Shown here: positions 43,457-50,899 of the stretch, one piece after another | Position numbering within the stretch: the first letter of the stretch is position 1 | Layout: the number at the start of each line of letters is the position of its first letter | Origin: Rubrivivax sp. | Lineage (GTDB): Bacteria; Pseudomonadota; Gammaproteobacteria; Burkholderiales; Burkholderiaceae_C | Assembly (NCBI GenBank): GCA_016719535.1 | Contig: JADJYX010000026.1 | Location: 62,001 to 126,000, forward strand | Reading direction: 5' to 3' | DNA: 64,000 nucleotides | The notes under the pieces: generated by a model | What the model was told of the DNA's origin: nothing | The model's input: the letters and a program-made list of their open reading frames with translations, nothing else | Databases searched by the model: none | Made by a program: the position numbers and the translations under genes

Positions 43457-45412
43457 TCATGGCTCGCGCGACGGGTTCTGCGCCAGCCGGAACACCTCCA
43501 CCGCCTCCACCAGTGCGGCAGCCTGCTGCTTCAGGCTTTCCGCGGCCGCCGCGCTCTGCTCGACCAGCGCCGTGTTCTGCTGCGTCGCCTGCTCCATCTG
43601 GCCGACGGCGTCGCCCACCTGCTGCACACCGGAACCCTGTTCGACACTGGCCGCCGCGATCTCGCCGACGAGGCCCGAGACGCGCTGGATGCTGGCCACG
43701 ACCTCGTGCATGGTCTGCCCGGCGTGGCCCACCAGTTCGGAGCCGCGCTGCACCTGCTCGACGCTGGCGCCGATCAGGGACTTGATCTCGCGCGCCGCCG
43801 CGGCCGAGCGCTGCGCCAGGTTGCGCACCTCGCCCGCCACCACGGCAAAGCCGCGCCCCTGTTCACCCGCCCGCGCCGCCTCCACCGCGGCATTCAGCGC
43901 CAGGATGTTGGTCTGGAAGGCGATGCCGTCGATGACCGTGATGATCTCCGCGATGCGCCGGCTGCTGTCGCTGATGCCCTTCATCGTGTCGACAAAACGG
44001 CCCACCGCCGCGCCGCCCTGCACGGCGACCTGCGAGGCCTGCCGCGCCAGCTGATCGGCCTGCCGCGCGCCGCCGGCATTCTGCTGCGCGCTGCCGCCCA
44101 GCTGCACCATGGTCGCCGCCGCCTGCTGCAACGACGTGGCCTGTCTTTCGGTGCGCTGCGACAGATCGGCATTGCCCCGGGCGATCTGCGCGCTGGCGGT
44201 GGCCACGCTGCCGGCATTGAGCCGCACCTGGCTCACCACCGCGACCAGCGAGGCCTGCATGTCGCCCATCGCCGCCAGCAGCTCGCCCATCTCGTCGCGG
44301 CCCGCCGCCGGCACCGCGCCGGTGAGGTCGCCGCCGGCGATGCGCCTTGCGGCGTCGCGCGCGGCGGCTGCCGCTTCGGTGATCGAACGCGCCACCGTCG
44401 CGGCCAGCCACAGGCTCAGTGCCAGCAGCAGCGCGATGCCGCCCGCCAGCAGGGCCTGCTCGTCCAGCAGGGCGCGGCGACGATCGTGCAGGTCGGCTTC
44501 CAGCACCTGGCCGCCGGATGCAGCCAGGGCATAGACGGCGTCGATGGCCGCGGTGGTCGCCTTGAAATAGTCGGCCGACGGATGGCGCAGCACCTCGGCG
44601 TCCAGAATCTCCTGCCGGGCCAGATCGATCAGGCCCCGTGTCTGCCGGTCTGCCTGTGCAGCGCCCGCACCGATGCGGGCCTCGAGCCTGGCGTGCGGGT
44701 CGGCGGCGTAGGCCTTGTCCAGCACCACCATCAAATCGCGCTGCTGCACGCGGATGCGTTCGGTCAGCGCCGCCAGGGTGGCCTTCTCTTCCGGCGCCGC
44801 AGCCTGCCGGGCCAGCAGCAGCGCACCGCGGGCACGCGCCTGGCCCATCAGTTCGCCCAGGCGCGGCATCTGCTGCAGCACCGCGGTGACGAGAAAGCGG
44901 GTTTCGGCTTCGGCGTCGAGCGAGAGCCCGAAGTGGTCGACCACCCGGTCGTGAAGCTCGAGCTGGGCCTCGATCAAGGCGGTGTGCCGGCTCATGCTGT
45001 CAGGCCCGCTGATCTGCCGGCGCGCCACCGCATCCGCCAGCGCTCGCCACTGGGCCGTGACCTGCTTCCATTCGTCGCGCACGCGCAGGTTGTCGATCTG
45101 CTGGTCGAGGATGGCCGAAAAGCGCTGCGCGGCGCGCTCGACCTCGGCCTGGCCGGCGGCACGCAGCGGTTCGGCATCGGCCCGGCCGCCCAGCACCGTG
45201 GCCGCCAGGCCCCGATGCTGCTGCGTCAGGCGCACCACCTCCAGCAGCGCACGCGAGGGATCGATGCCGCGCCGCTCGCCTTCGATGTCGGCCAGCGTCT
45301 GCACGGCGTGGCGAACCTGCAGCGTGAGCAGGACGCCGATGACCAGCACCGCCACGCCGCCCAGCAGCGCGAGCTTGTGCACCAGGCGCAGGTTCGTGAT
45401 CAGGCGGCTCAA
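43457..45412 (-). CDS. Methyl-accepting chemotaxis protein
   Basis: About 651 residues. Transmembrane segment 1 (LALLGGVAVLVIGVLLTLQV), a helical sensor region of about 300 residues with a nitrate/nitrite-sensor-like feel (LTQQHRGLAATVLGG), transmembrane segment 2 (LLAGGIALLLALSLWLAATV), HAMP, and the signalling domain with the hairpin tip NAAVEAARAGEQGRGFAVVA. No C-terminal CheR-binding pentapeptide. Start chosen at TTG 45412, preceded by GGGAG; a longer reading from 45781 has an implausible Gly/Arg-rich leader. The 298 bases 45413-45710 hold no other gene I can support. Confidence 0.88.
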   Translation of the reverse strand: MSRLITNLRLVHKLALLGGVAVLVIGVLLTLQVRHAVQTLADIEGERRGIDPSRALLEVVRLTQQHRGLAATVLGGRADAEPLRAAGQAEVERAAQRFSAILDQQIDNLRVRDEWKQVTAQWRALADAVARRQISGPDSMSRHTALIEAQLELHDRVVDHFGLSLDAEAETRFLVTAVLQQMPRLGELMGQARARGALLLARQAAAPEEKATLAALTERIRVQQRDLMVVLDKAYAADPHARLEARIGAGAAQADRQTRGLIDLARQEILDAEVLRHPSADYFKATTAAIDAVYALAASGGQVLEADLHDRRRALLDEQALLAGGIALLLALSLWLAATVARSITEAAAAARDAARRIAGGDLTGAVPAAGRDEMGELLAAMGDMQASLVAVVSQVRLNAGSVATASAQIARGNADLSQRTERQATSLQQAAATMVQLGGSAQQNAGGARQADQLARQASQVAVQGGAAVGRFVDTMKGISDSSRRIAEIITVIDGIAFQTNILALNAAVEAARAGEQGRGFAVVAGEVRNLAQRSAAAAREIKSLIGASVEQVQRGSELVGHAGQTMHEVVASIQRVSGLVGEIAAASVEQGSGVQQVGDAVGQMEQATQQNTALVEQSAAAAESLKQQAAALVEAVEVFRLAQNPSREP

Positions 45413-45710
45413 GTCGGTCTCCCGGTCCGGCGTCGTTCGTCTGTCGATGGGTCGGCGCAGGCCGAGCGTGCGCGGCGCGACCGCCAGGTCCCGTGTCGGC
45501 TCACTATCGCCGCCGGCACTCACCGGCGAAGGGCCGAAGACAGCGGTCTTCTGCGCCCATCTTTCCGCGTCCCTCTGCGCGTCCCTCTGCGCGGGGCCGG
45601 GGCCGCATCCGCCCGCACGGCCCCCGGCATACCCCGATGAGCACGCCTCGCGCGCGCCGCTAGCATGGCTCGGCAACGTGCCCGCTGTCCGCCACCGCCC
45701 AGGAGCATCC

Positions 45711-47267
45711 ATGTACCCAGGCCCCCACGCCCAAGCCCACCCGGACCGCCCCGCCATCGTCATGGCCAACAGCGGCGACATCGTCGGCTATGGCGAGCTG
45801 GAGCGACGCAGCAACCGCCTGGCCCACCTGCTGCGGGCGCAGGGTCTGCAGCGGCTGGACCACTTCTCGGTCTTCATGGAAAACCACCCGCGCTATGCCG
45901 AGCTGTGCGTGGCCGGCGAGCGCACGGGGCTGTACTACACCTGCATCAATTCCTACCTGAAGGCCGACGAGCTGGCCTACATCCTGGACAACAGCCAGGC
46001 CCGCGTGCTGATCACATCGGCCGCGCGGCTGGACGTGGCAATGCAGGCACTGGCCCGGTGCCCGCGCATCGAGCGCTGCCTGGTGGTCGACGCCGCCACG
46101 CTGCCCGACGACCCGCGCGTCATCGACTACGCGCAGGCGGTGGCGGCCTGCCCCGACACCCCGATCGCCGACCAGCGGCTGGGCGCGGCGATGCTGTATT
46201 CGTCGGGCACCACCGGGCGGCCCAAGGGCATCCTGCGGCCGTTGCCCGACCAGGGGCCCGAGAACCCGCTGCCGCTGATGGCCTTCCTGTCGAAGCTGTG
46301 GCAGGCGCACGAGGGCATGGTGCACCTGTCGCCGGCGCCGCTGTACCACGCGGCGCCGCTGGCGCACCTGGGCGTGGTGCTGCGCAATGGCGGCACCGCC
46401 ATCGTGATGGAGCATTTCGACCCCGAGCACTACCTGGCGCTGGTCGACCGCCACCAGGTCACCAGCACGCAACTGGTGCCCACCATGTTCAGCCGCATGC
46501 TCAAGCTGCCGCCCGAGGTGCGCAGCCGCTACCGCCTGAAGTCGCTGCAGATCGCGGTGCATGCCGCCGCGCCCTGCCCGGTGCCGGTAAAGGAGCAGAT
46601 GATCGACTGGTGGGGCCCGATCATCCACGAGTACTACGGCGCCACCGAGGGCCTGGGCTTCACCGCCTGCGACAGCGCCGAGTGGCTGGCCCACCGCGGC
46701 AGCGTGGGCCGCGTGCTGCTGGGCGACCTGCACATCCTCGACGACAACATGCAGCCCGCCCCCAGGGGCGTGCCGGGCGAGGTGTGGTTCAAGACCGCGT
46801 CGCCCTTCGAATATTTCAACGACCCCGAACGCACGCGGCAGGCCCGGTCAGCCGACGGCAGCATGAGCACGGTGGGCGACGTGGGCTATGTCGACGACGA
46901 CGGCTTCCTCTACCTGACCGACCGCTCGACCTTCATGATCATCAGCGGCGGCGTCAACATCTACCCGCAGGAATGCGAGAACCTGCTGATCACGCACCCG
47001 CAGGTGGCCGACGCGGCGGTCTTCGGCGTGCCCAACGACGACCTCGGCGAGGAGGTCAAGGCGGTGGTGCAGCTGATGCCCGGCACGCCGGCCACGCCCG
47101 AGACCGCCGCCGCCCTGATCGCCTTCTGCGGCGAGCACCTGGCGCACATGAAGTGCCCGCGTTCGGTCGATTTCATCGACCAGATGCCGCGCCTGCCCAC
47201 CGGCAAGCTCTACAAGAAGCCGTTGCGCGACCAATACTGGGCCGGGCACCAGAGCCGCATTCTGTAG
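45711..47267 (+). CDS. Acyl-CoA synthetase, AMP-binding family
   Basis: 518 residues from ATG 45711, with AGGAG 6 bases upstream. Phosphate loop AAMLYSSGTTGRPKGILRPL near residue 160, EYYGATEGLGFTACDS, GDVGYVDDDGFLYLTDRSTF, hinge and gate MIISGGVNIYPQECENLL, and the catalytic lysine in LPRLPTGKLYKKPLRDQYW. This branch is close to long-chain or bile-acid CoA ligases found in actinobacteria and Burkholderiales. Substrate unknown; stands alone. Confidence 0.88.
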   Translation: MYPGPHAQAHPDRPAIVMANSGDIVGYGELERRSNRLAHLLRAQGLQRLDHFSVFMENHPRYAELCVAGERTGLYYTCINSYLKADELAYILDNSQARVLITSAARLDVAMQALARCPRIERCLVVDAATLPDDPRVIDYAQAVAACPDTPIADQRLGAAMLYSSGTTGRPKGILRPLPDQGPENPLPLMAFLSKLWQAHEGMVHLSPAPLYHAAPLAHLGVVLRNGGTAIVMEHFDPEHYLALVDRHQVTSTQLVPTMFSRMLKLPPEVRSRYRLKSLQIAVHAAAPCPVPVKEQMIDWWGPIIHEYYGATEGLGFTACDSAEWLAHRGSVGRVLLGDLHILDDNMQPAPRGVPGEVWFKTASPFEYFNDPERTRQARSADGSMSTVGDVGYVDDDGFLYLTDRSTFMIISGGVNIYPQECENLLITHPQVADAAVFGVPNDDLGEEVKAVVQLMPGTPATPETAAALIAFCGEHLAHMKCPRSVDFIDQMPRLPTGKLYKKPLRDQYWAGHQSRIL

Positions 47268-47324
47268 CTCGTCGGTGCGCACCCCCCCTGACCGGGTGGG
47301 TGCGGGCGGGTGCGGACGGCATCG

Positions 47325-47342
47325 GTGTCACGATGCCGTCAC
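47325..47342 (+). promoter_or_regulatory. Pho-box-like direct repeat before the choice-of-anchor-I gene
   Basis: GTGTCAC-GATG-CCGTCAC matches the PhoB consensus (two CTGTCAT/C heptamers, 4 bases apart) at 12 of 14 positions by eye. It ends 44 bases before the ATG at 47387, a normal place for a PhoB site overlapping the -35 region. Confidence 0.6.
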
Positions 47343-47386
47343 ACGGCATGGCGAGGCTCGCCGGGTCTCCCATTCCGGATGCCTTC

Positions 47387-48904
47387 ATGCACCCCCTGCC
47401 CTTGCGTCTGCAACCGCTGCTGCGCGGCGTGGCCCTGGCCACCGCCACCCTTGCCATCCTGCACAGCCCCGCCCGGGCCGCCGACGTCCGCATCGAGCGG
47501 ATCTGGCAGTTTGCCCACCAGCCGGGCACGCCCGGTCAGAAGGCCGAAGTCCCGGCCTACGACGACCGCACCGATACGCTGTGGATCGCCGGTGTCGCGG
47601 GTGTCGACGTGCTCAGTCGCGCCACCGGCCAGCGCCTGGCGCACCTGAGCGTGACGCACCTGGGCGCCGTCAACAGCGTGGCCATCCACGACGGGCTGGC
47701 GGCGCTGGCGGTCGAGAACGGCAGCGACCGTACCCTGCCCGGCGTGGTCGTCTTCTTCGATGCGCGCACGCTGCACCAGCTGGGCGCGCCGGTGAGCGTC
47801 GGTGCCCTGCCCGACATGCTGACCTTCACCCCCGATGGCCGCCGTGTGCTGGTGGCCAACGAGGGCACGCCCAACCCGCGCCCGACGCCGGCCGGCCAGA
47901 GCGCCGACGACCCGGCGGGCAGCGTGAGCGTGATCGACGTGCGCACGCGCGCGGTGACCACGCTGCCGATCGACCCTTCGATCCCCGGCTTCGACACGCT
48001 GCGCCTGTTCCCGGCCGTCGGCACGCGGGCCACGCAGCCGGCGACCTACAGCAGCTATGGCGTCGAGCCCGAATATATCGCCGTCGACAAGGCCGGCCAC
48101 TACGCCCATGTCGGCCTGCAGGAGGCCAACGGCATCGCGGTGCTGAACCTGCGCACGCTGAGCTTCGAGCGCATCTACGGCCTGGGCCTGAAGGACTTCA
48201 GCCAGCCTGGCAACGCCATCGATCCCAGCGACCGCGACAGCCGCTCCGAGCTGCGCAACGTGCCGGTGCAGGGCCTGTACCAGCCCGACACGCTGGCCAC
48301 CTATGCGGTCAAGGGCCGCACCTACCTGGTGATGGCCAACGAAGGTGACGCGCGCGACAACGGCAGCGGCGACGGCGAGGACGAGCGCCGCGGCGGTGCC
48401 GGCAGCGGCGACGCCGAATTCGTGCCCGACAGCTCCGAGCTGGCGCGGCTGACGCTGGACAACGTCACCTCGGTCAAGGCCGGGCCGCTGGTGAAATTCG
48501 GCGGCCACTCGTTCTCGATCCGCGACACCGACGGCCGCATCGTCTTCGACAGCGGCGACCAGCTCGACCGCGAGGCGATCCGCCTGGGCATCTACGACGA
48601 CGGCCGCAGCGACAACAAGGGGGTCGAGCCGGAAGGCCTGGCCTTGCTGCCCATCGAAGGCCGCGTGCTCGCCTTCATCGGCCTGGAGCGCACGCTGAAG
48701 TCGGCCATCGCCGTCTACGACATCACCGACCCGCACGACGTGCGCTACATCGACATGATCGTCAGCGACGGCGATCGCTCGCCCGAGGGGCTGACGGCGT
48801 TCAAGGTCGGCAGCCGCTACTACGTGGCCGCCGCGCACGAGGTGTCGGACACGACCTCGCTGTTCGAGGTGACGCTCTTCAAGGGCCAGGGACGCGGCCG
48901 CTGA
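47387..48904 (+). CDS. Choice-of-anchor I domain exported protein (phosphatase-like beta propeller)
   Basis: 505 residues. Signal peptide (PLLRGVALATATLAILHSPA, cleavage near ARAA), then a beta-propeller-like body with ADVRIERIWQFAHQPG, MLTFTPDGRRVLVANEGTPN, SYGVEPEYIAVDKAGHYAHV, VMANEGDARDNGSGDGEDER and KGVEPEGLALLPIEGRVLAF. These match the choice-of-anchor-I family often annotated as alkaline-phosphatase-like. A catalytic role is not proven. The Pho-box-like site upstream supports a phosphate-starvation role. Longer start at 47333 possible. Confidence 0.85.
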   Translation: MHPLPLRLQPLLRGVALATATLAILHSPARAADVRIERIWQFAHQPGTPGQKAEVPAYDDRTDTLWIAGVAGVDVLSRATGQRLAHLSVTHLGAVNSVAIHDGLAALAVENGSDRTLPGVVVFFDARTLHQLGAPVSVGALPDMLTFTPDGRRVLVANEGTPNPRPTPAGQSADDPAGSVSVIDVRTRAVTTLPIDPSIPGFDTLRLFPAVGTRATQPATYSSYGVEPEYIAVDKAGHYAHVGLQEANGIAVLNLRTLSFERIYGLGLKDFSQPGNAIDPSDRDSRSELRNVPVQGLYQPDTLATYAVKGRTYLVMANEGDARDNGSGDGEDERRGGAGSGDAEFVPDSSELARLTLDNVTSVKAGPLVKFGGHSFSIRDTDGRIVFDSGDQLDREAIRLGIYDDGRSDNKGVEPEGLALLPIEGRVLAFIGLERTLKSAIAVYDITDPHDVRYIDMIVSDGDRSPEGLTAFKVGSRYYVAAAHEVSDTTSLFEVTLFKGQGRGR

Positions 48905-48914
48905 GCGCAGCGTG

Positions 48915-48938
48915 CGTGCCGGCCACGGGGCCGGCACG
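48915..48938. terminator. Hairpin between convergent genes
   Basis: CGTGCCGGCC and GGCCGGCACG form a perfect 10-base stem with an ACGG loop, placed between the stop of the choice-of-anchor-I gene and the stop of the PhnZ-like gene. No T-run on either side, so it may act as a Rho-linked or bidirectional barrier. Confidence 0.5.
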
Positions 48939-48958
48939 CCCGGCGGGCCATCAGTTCG

Positions 48959-49552
48959 TCACGCTGCGGCGCCGATCGGCGCCGCAGCGCGCGAGCGCAG
49001 CGCCAGGCTGCGCTGGCTGAGGTCGCGCAGCAGCGGCAGGTAGTGCGCGAGCGGCGGCGTGCGCTTGCGCGGCCGCTTGGCCAGGTCGTCCCAGCGGCGC
49101 AGCATCACGGCGTCGGCGGCGTAGGGGCGATCCTCGAACAGCAGCACATGGTCGCGGTGCATCGGTCCGCCCTGCAGGTGCAGCGAATGCACCGAGGCCG
49201 CCGACAGCGTGCCCAGGTAGCGCGGGTCGGTGGCCACCAGGTAGCGTTTGGCCTGTACGTGCAGGCGGATCGGTTCGATGACCGCAGCGCCGAAGGCCCT
49301 GGCCAGCAGCGGCAGCGCGCGCATCTCGTGCAGATCGTCGCCGGCCGCGGGGCGGCACTCGGGCTCGACCAGGTGACCCAGGTCGTGCAGCAGCGCCGCG
49401 GCCACCATCGCGTCGCCGGCATGCGCCCATTCGGCGAGCTGCGCGCACTGCAGCGCGTGGGCCAGCGCCGTCACCTCCTCGCGCCGGCGGCCTTCGAACG
49501 CATTGTCGCCATGGGTATCGAACAGGGCTTCGATGCGATCGATCGGGTCCAT
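48959..49552 (-). CDS. HD-domain phosphonate-degradation oxygenase (PhnZ/TmpB-like)
   Basis: 197 residues from ATG 49552. HD motif and metal ligands: VTALAHALQCAQLAEWAHAG (His), AALLHDLGHLVEPE (His-Asp), DLHEMRALPLLARAF, IRLHVQAKRYLVATDPRYLG and the strongly conserved SVHSLHLQGGPMHRD. This is the phosphonate-degradation HDIG family whose members PhnZ and TmpB use mixed-valent iron to cleave C-P bonds of 1-hydroxyphosphonates. The usual partner dioxygenase (PhnY/TmpA) is absent from the window. Has its own Pho-like site upstream. Confidence 0.88.
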   Translation of the reverse strand: MDPIDRIEALFDTHGDNAFEGRRREEVTALAHALQCAQLAEWAHAGDAMVAAALLHDLGHLVEPECRPAAGDDLHEMRALPLLARAFGAAVIEPIRLHVQAKRYLVATDPRYLGTLSAASVHSLHLQGGPMHRDHVLLFEDRPYAADAVMLRRWDDLAKRPRKRTPPLAHYLPLLRDLSQRSLALRSRAAAPIGAAA

Positions 49553-49595
49553 GGGGCTTTCCTCGGTGATGCCGCCGCCAGCCTGCCCTGCGCGC

Positions 49596-49613
49596 ATGAC
49601 ACCATGATGTCGG
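49596..49613 (-). promoter_or_regulatory. Pho-box-like direct repeat before the PhnZ-like gene
   Basis: On the minus strand CCGACAT-CATG-GTGTCAT matches the PhoB consensus at 11 of 14 positions by eye, 43 bases before the ATG at 49552. Weaker alone, but its spacing and position repeat those at the neighbouring genes. Confidence 0.45.
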
Positions 49614-49644
49614 CCGACGGCGCTGCTGGCGGCGGCGCGTCAGC

Positions 49645-50739
49645 TCAGGGTGCGGGCACCGCCGTGCGGTTGCCCGGCACGATCATCGGTTGCACCGCGA
49701 AGACCTCGCGGCTGCGCGGATCCACATTCACCTTGACCCACTGCACGTCGTTGTTGCCGGCGGCGGCGTTGTTGCCGAAGGTCTCGATGCGGGTGAAATT
49801 CTCCAGCCGCCGACCAGCGGCATCGAGCAGCGGCTTGTCGACGCGGAAATAGTGCGAGTCGCCGTGCACGTAGGCCACCGGCTTGCGGTAGGCCGCCACC
49901 TCGTCGCGCAGCGCGAGCAGGAAGTCCCGGTAGCCGTCGGGCGCGCCGTCGGTCTGTGCCAGCGTGCGCGGGTCGCGCAGCGGCGCGCGCGTGGGGTCGC
50001 TCTGGTCCCAGCCGGGGTTGGCCTGCGAGATGATCATCACCGCCGCCGACCGACGGGCCTGCGCCACGGCAAAGCTCTGGCGCAGCCACTGGACATTGGC
50101 CGCATTGCGGGCGGCAAACTCGGCCGCATCGGGCGCGGTGTCGCACAGGTTGTTGCACGAACCGGGCACGTTCAGCGTCACGTAGGTCACGCGGCCCACG
50201 GTCCAGCGGCGGTTTTCGACGCAGGGCACCAGTCCGTTCAGGCCCAGGCACAGCGCATCGGTCTGCACCGCCTGGTGCATCGGCCTGCGACCCATCGAAT
50301 AGGGCGTCGAGAAGAAGATCTGGCGCTCGCGGTCGAGCCGCTCGCGGGCATTGAAGCCGCCATTGCTGGCGCGGTCGCAGTCGGTCCAGTCGTTGTCGCC
50401 GGGCGTGAACATCGCCGGTGCCCACAGCTGGTTGAACCAGGCCAGCGACTGGTGGTAGAGGTTGTCGTCGCACAGGCTGCCCGAACCCTGCTTGAGGTCG
50501 CCGTTGTGCACGCTGAACGCCAGGCGGTGGGCATTCATGTCGGCAATCAGATTGGGCACGCCGACCGTGGCCTGCGCCGGCGAATAGGGCAGATCGCCCC
50601 AGAGGCCGATCGCATGGGGTTCGCTGCCGTGGTCGTCGATGCCGTTGTCGGCCTGGGCGGGCAGTGCAAGCAGGGTGGCCGCGGCCAGCGTCAGCAGGCG
50701 GCGCAGGCACGTGGCGGCAAGTGTCGGACGAGATGACAT
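49645..50739 (-). CDS. Exported metallophosphoesterase-like protein
   Basis: 364 residues from ATG 50739. Signal peptide (RRLLTLAAATLLALPAQADN). Calcineurin-like motifs in order: AIGLWGDLPYSP (D-x-P variant of DxH), FSVHNGDLKQG (GD), FTPGDNDWTDCD (GDN), IISQANPGW and AYVHGDSHYFRVD (GHxH replaced by HGDSHYF). So a secreted phosphoesterase with atypical metal ligands. Four cysteines could form disulfides. Transcribed away from the DUF47-like gene with its own Pho-box-like site. Confidence 0.82.
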   Translation of the reverse strand: MSSRPTLAATCLRRLLTLAAATLLALPAQADNGIDDHGSEPHAIGLWGDLPYSPAQATVGVPNLIADMNAHRLAFSVHNGDLKQGSGSLCDDNLYHQSLAWFNQLWAPAMFTPGDNDWTDCDRASNGGFNARERLDRERQIFFSTPYSMGRRPMHQAVQTDALCLGLNGLVPCVENRRWTVGRVTYVTLNVPGSCNNLCDTAPDAAEFAARNAANVQWLRQSFAVAQARRSAAVMIISQANPGWDQSDPTRAPLRDPRTLAQTDGAPDGYRDFLLALRDEVAAYRKPVAYVHGDSHYFRVDKPLLDAAGRRLENFTRIETFGNNAAAGNNDVQWVKVNVDPRSREVFAVQPMIVPGNRTAVPAP

Positions 50740-50801
50740 GGCGGGGTGACTCCGTCGAGGAAGCGGGGGTTGATCGAACCCGCCGAGGTTCCGCTCCCGG
50801 C

Positions 50802-50819
50802 ATGACCTGCGCGTGACAC
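50802..50819 (-). promoter_or_regulatory. Pho-box-like direct repeat before the metallophosphoesterase gene
   Basis: On the minus strand GTGTCAC-GCGC-AGGTCAT matches the PhoB consensus at 11 of 14 positions by eye, 62 bases before the ATG at 50739. It lies back to back with the stronger plus-strand site at 50838-50855. Confidence 0.5.
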
Positions 50820-50837
50820 CGTGTCGGGCGCACCCGG

Positions 50838-50855
50838 ATGTCATGGCGCTGTCAC
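50838..50855 (+). promoter_or_regulatory. Strong Pho box before the DUF47-like/dikinase operon
   Basis: ATGTCAT-GGCG-CTGTCAC matches the PhoB consensus at 13 of 14 heptamer positions with the exact 4-base gap. It ends 44 bases before the ATG at 50900. The best Pho-box match in the window. Confidence 0.75.
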
Positions 50856-50899
50856 CCCGCCCATCAAGACTTTGCGGCTGTGTCTCGGGAGACCCGTCC

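Noticed and set aside
47278..47304. Terminator hairpin after the second acyl-CoA synthetase
   Set aside because: CGCACCC/GGGTGCG can pair but the loop is long, there is no T-run, and it sits in a low-complexity G/C stretch.
49645..50739. PlcP-type phospholipase for lipid remodelling
   Set aside because: The protein has a signal peptide and atypical exported-phosphoesterase motifs, whereas PlcP is cytoplasmic; it is kept as a general exported phosphoesterase.
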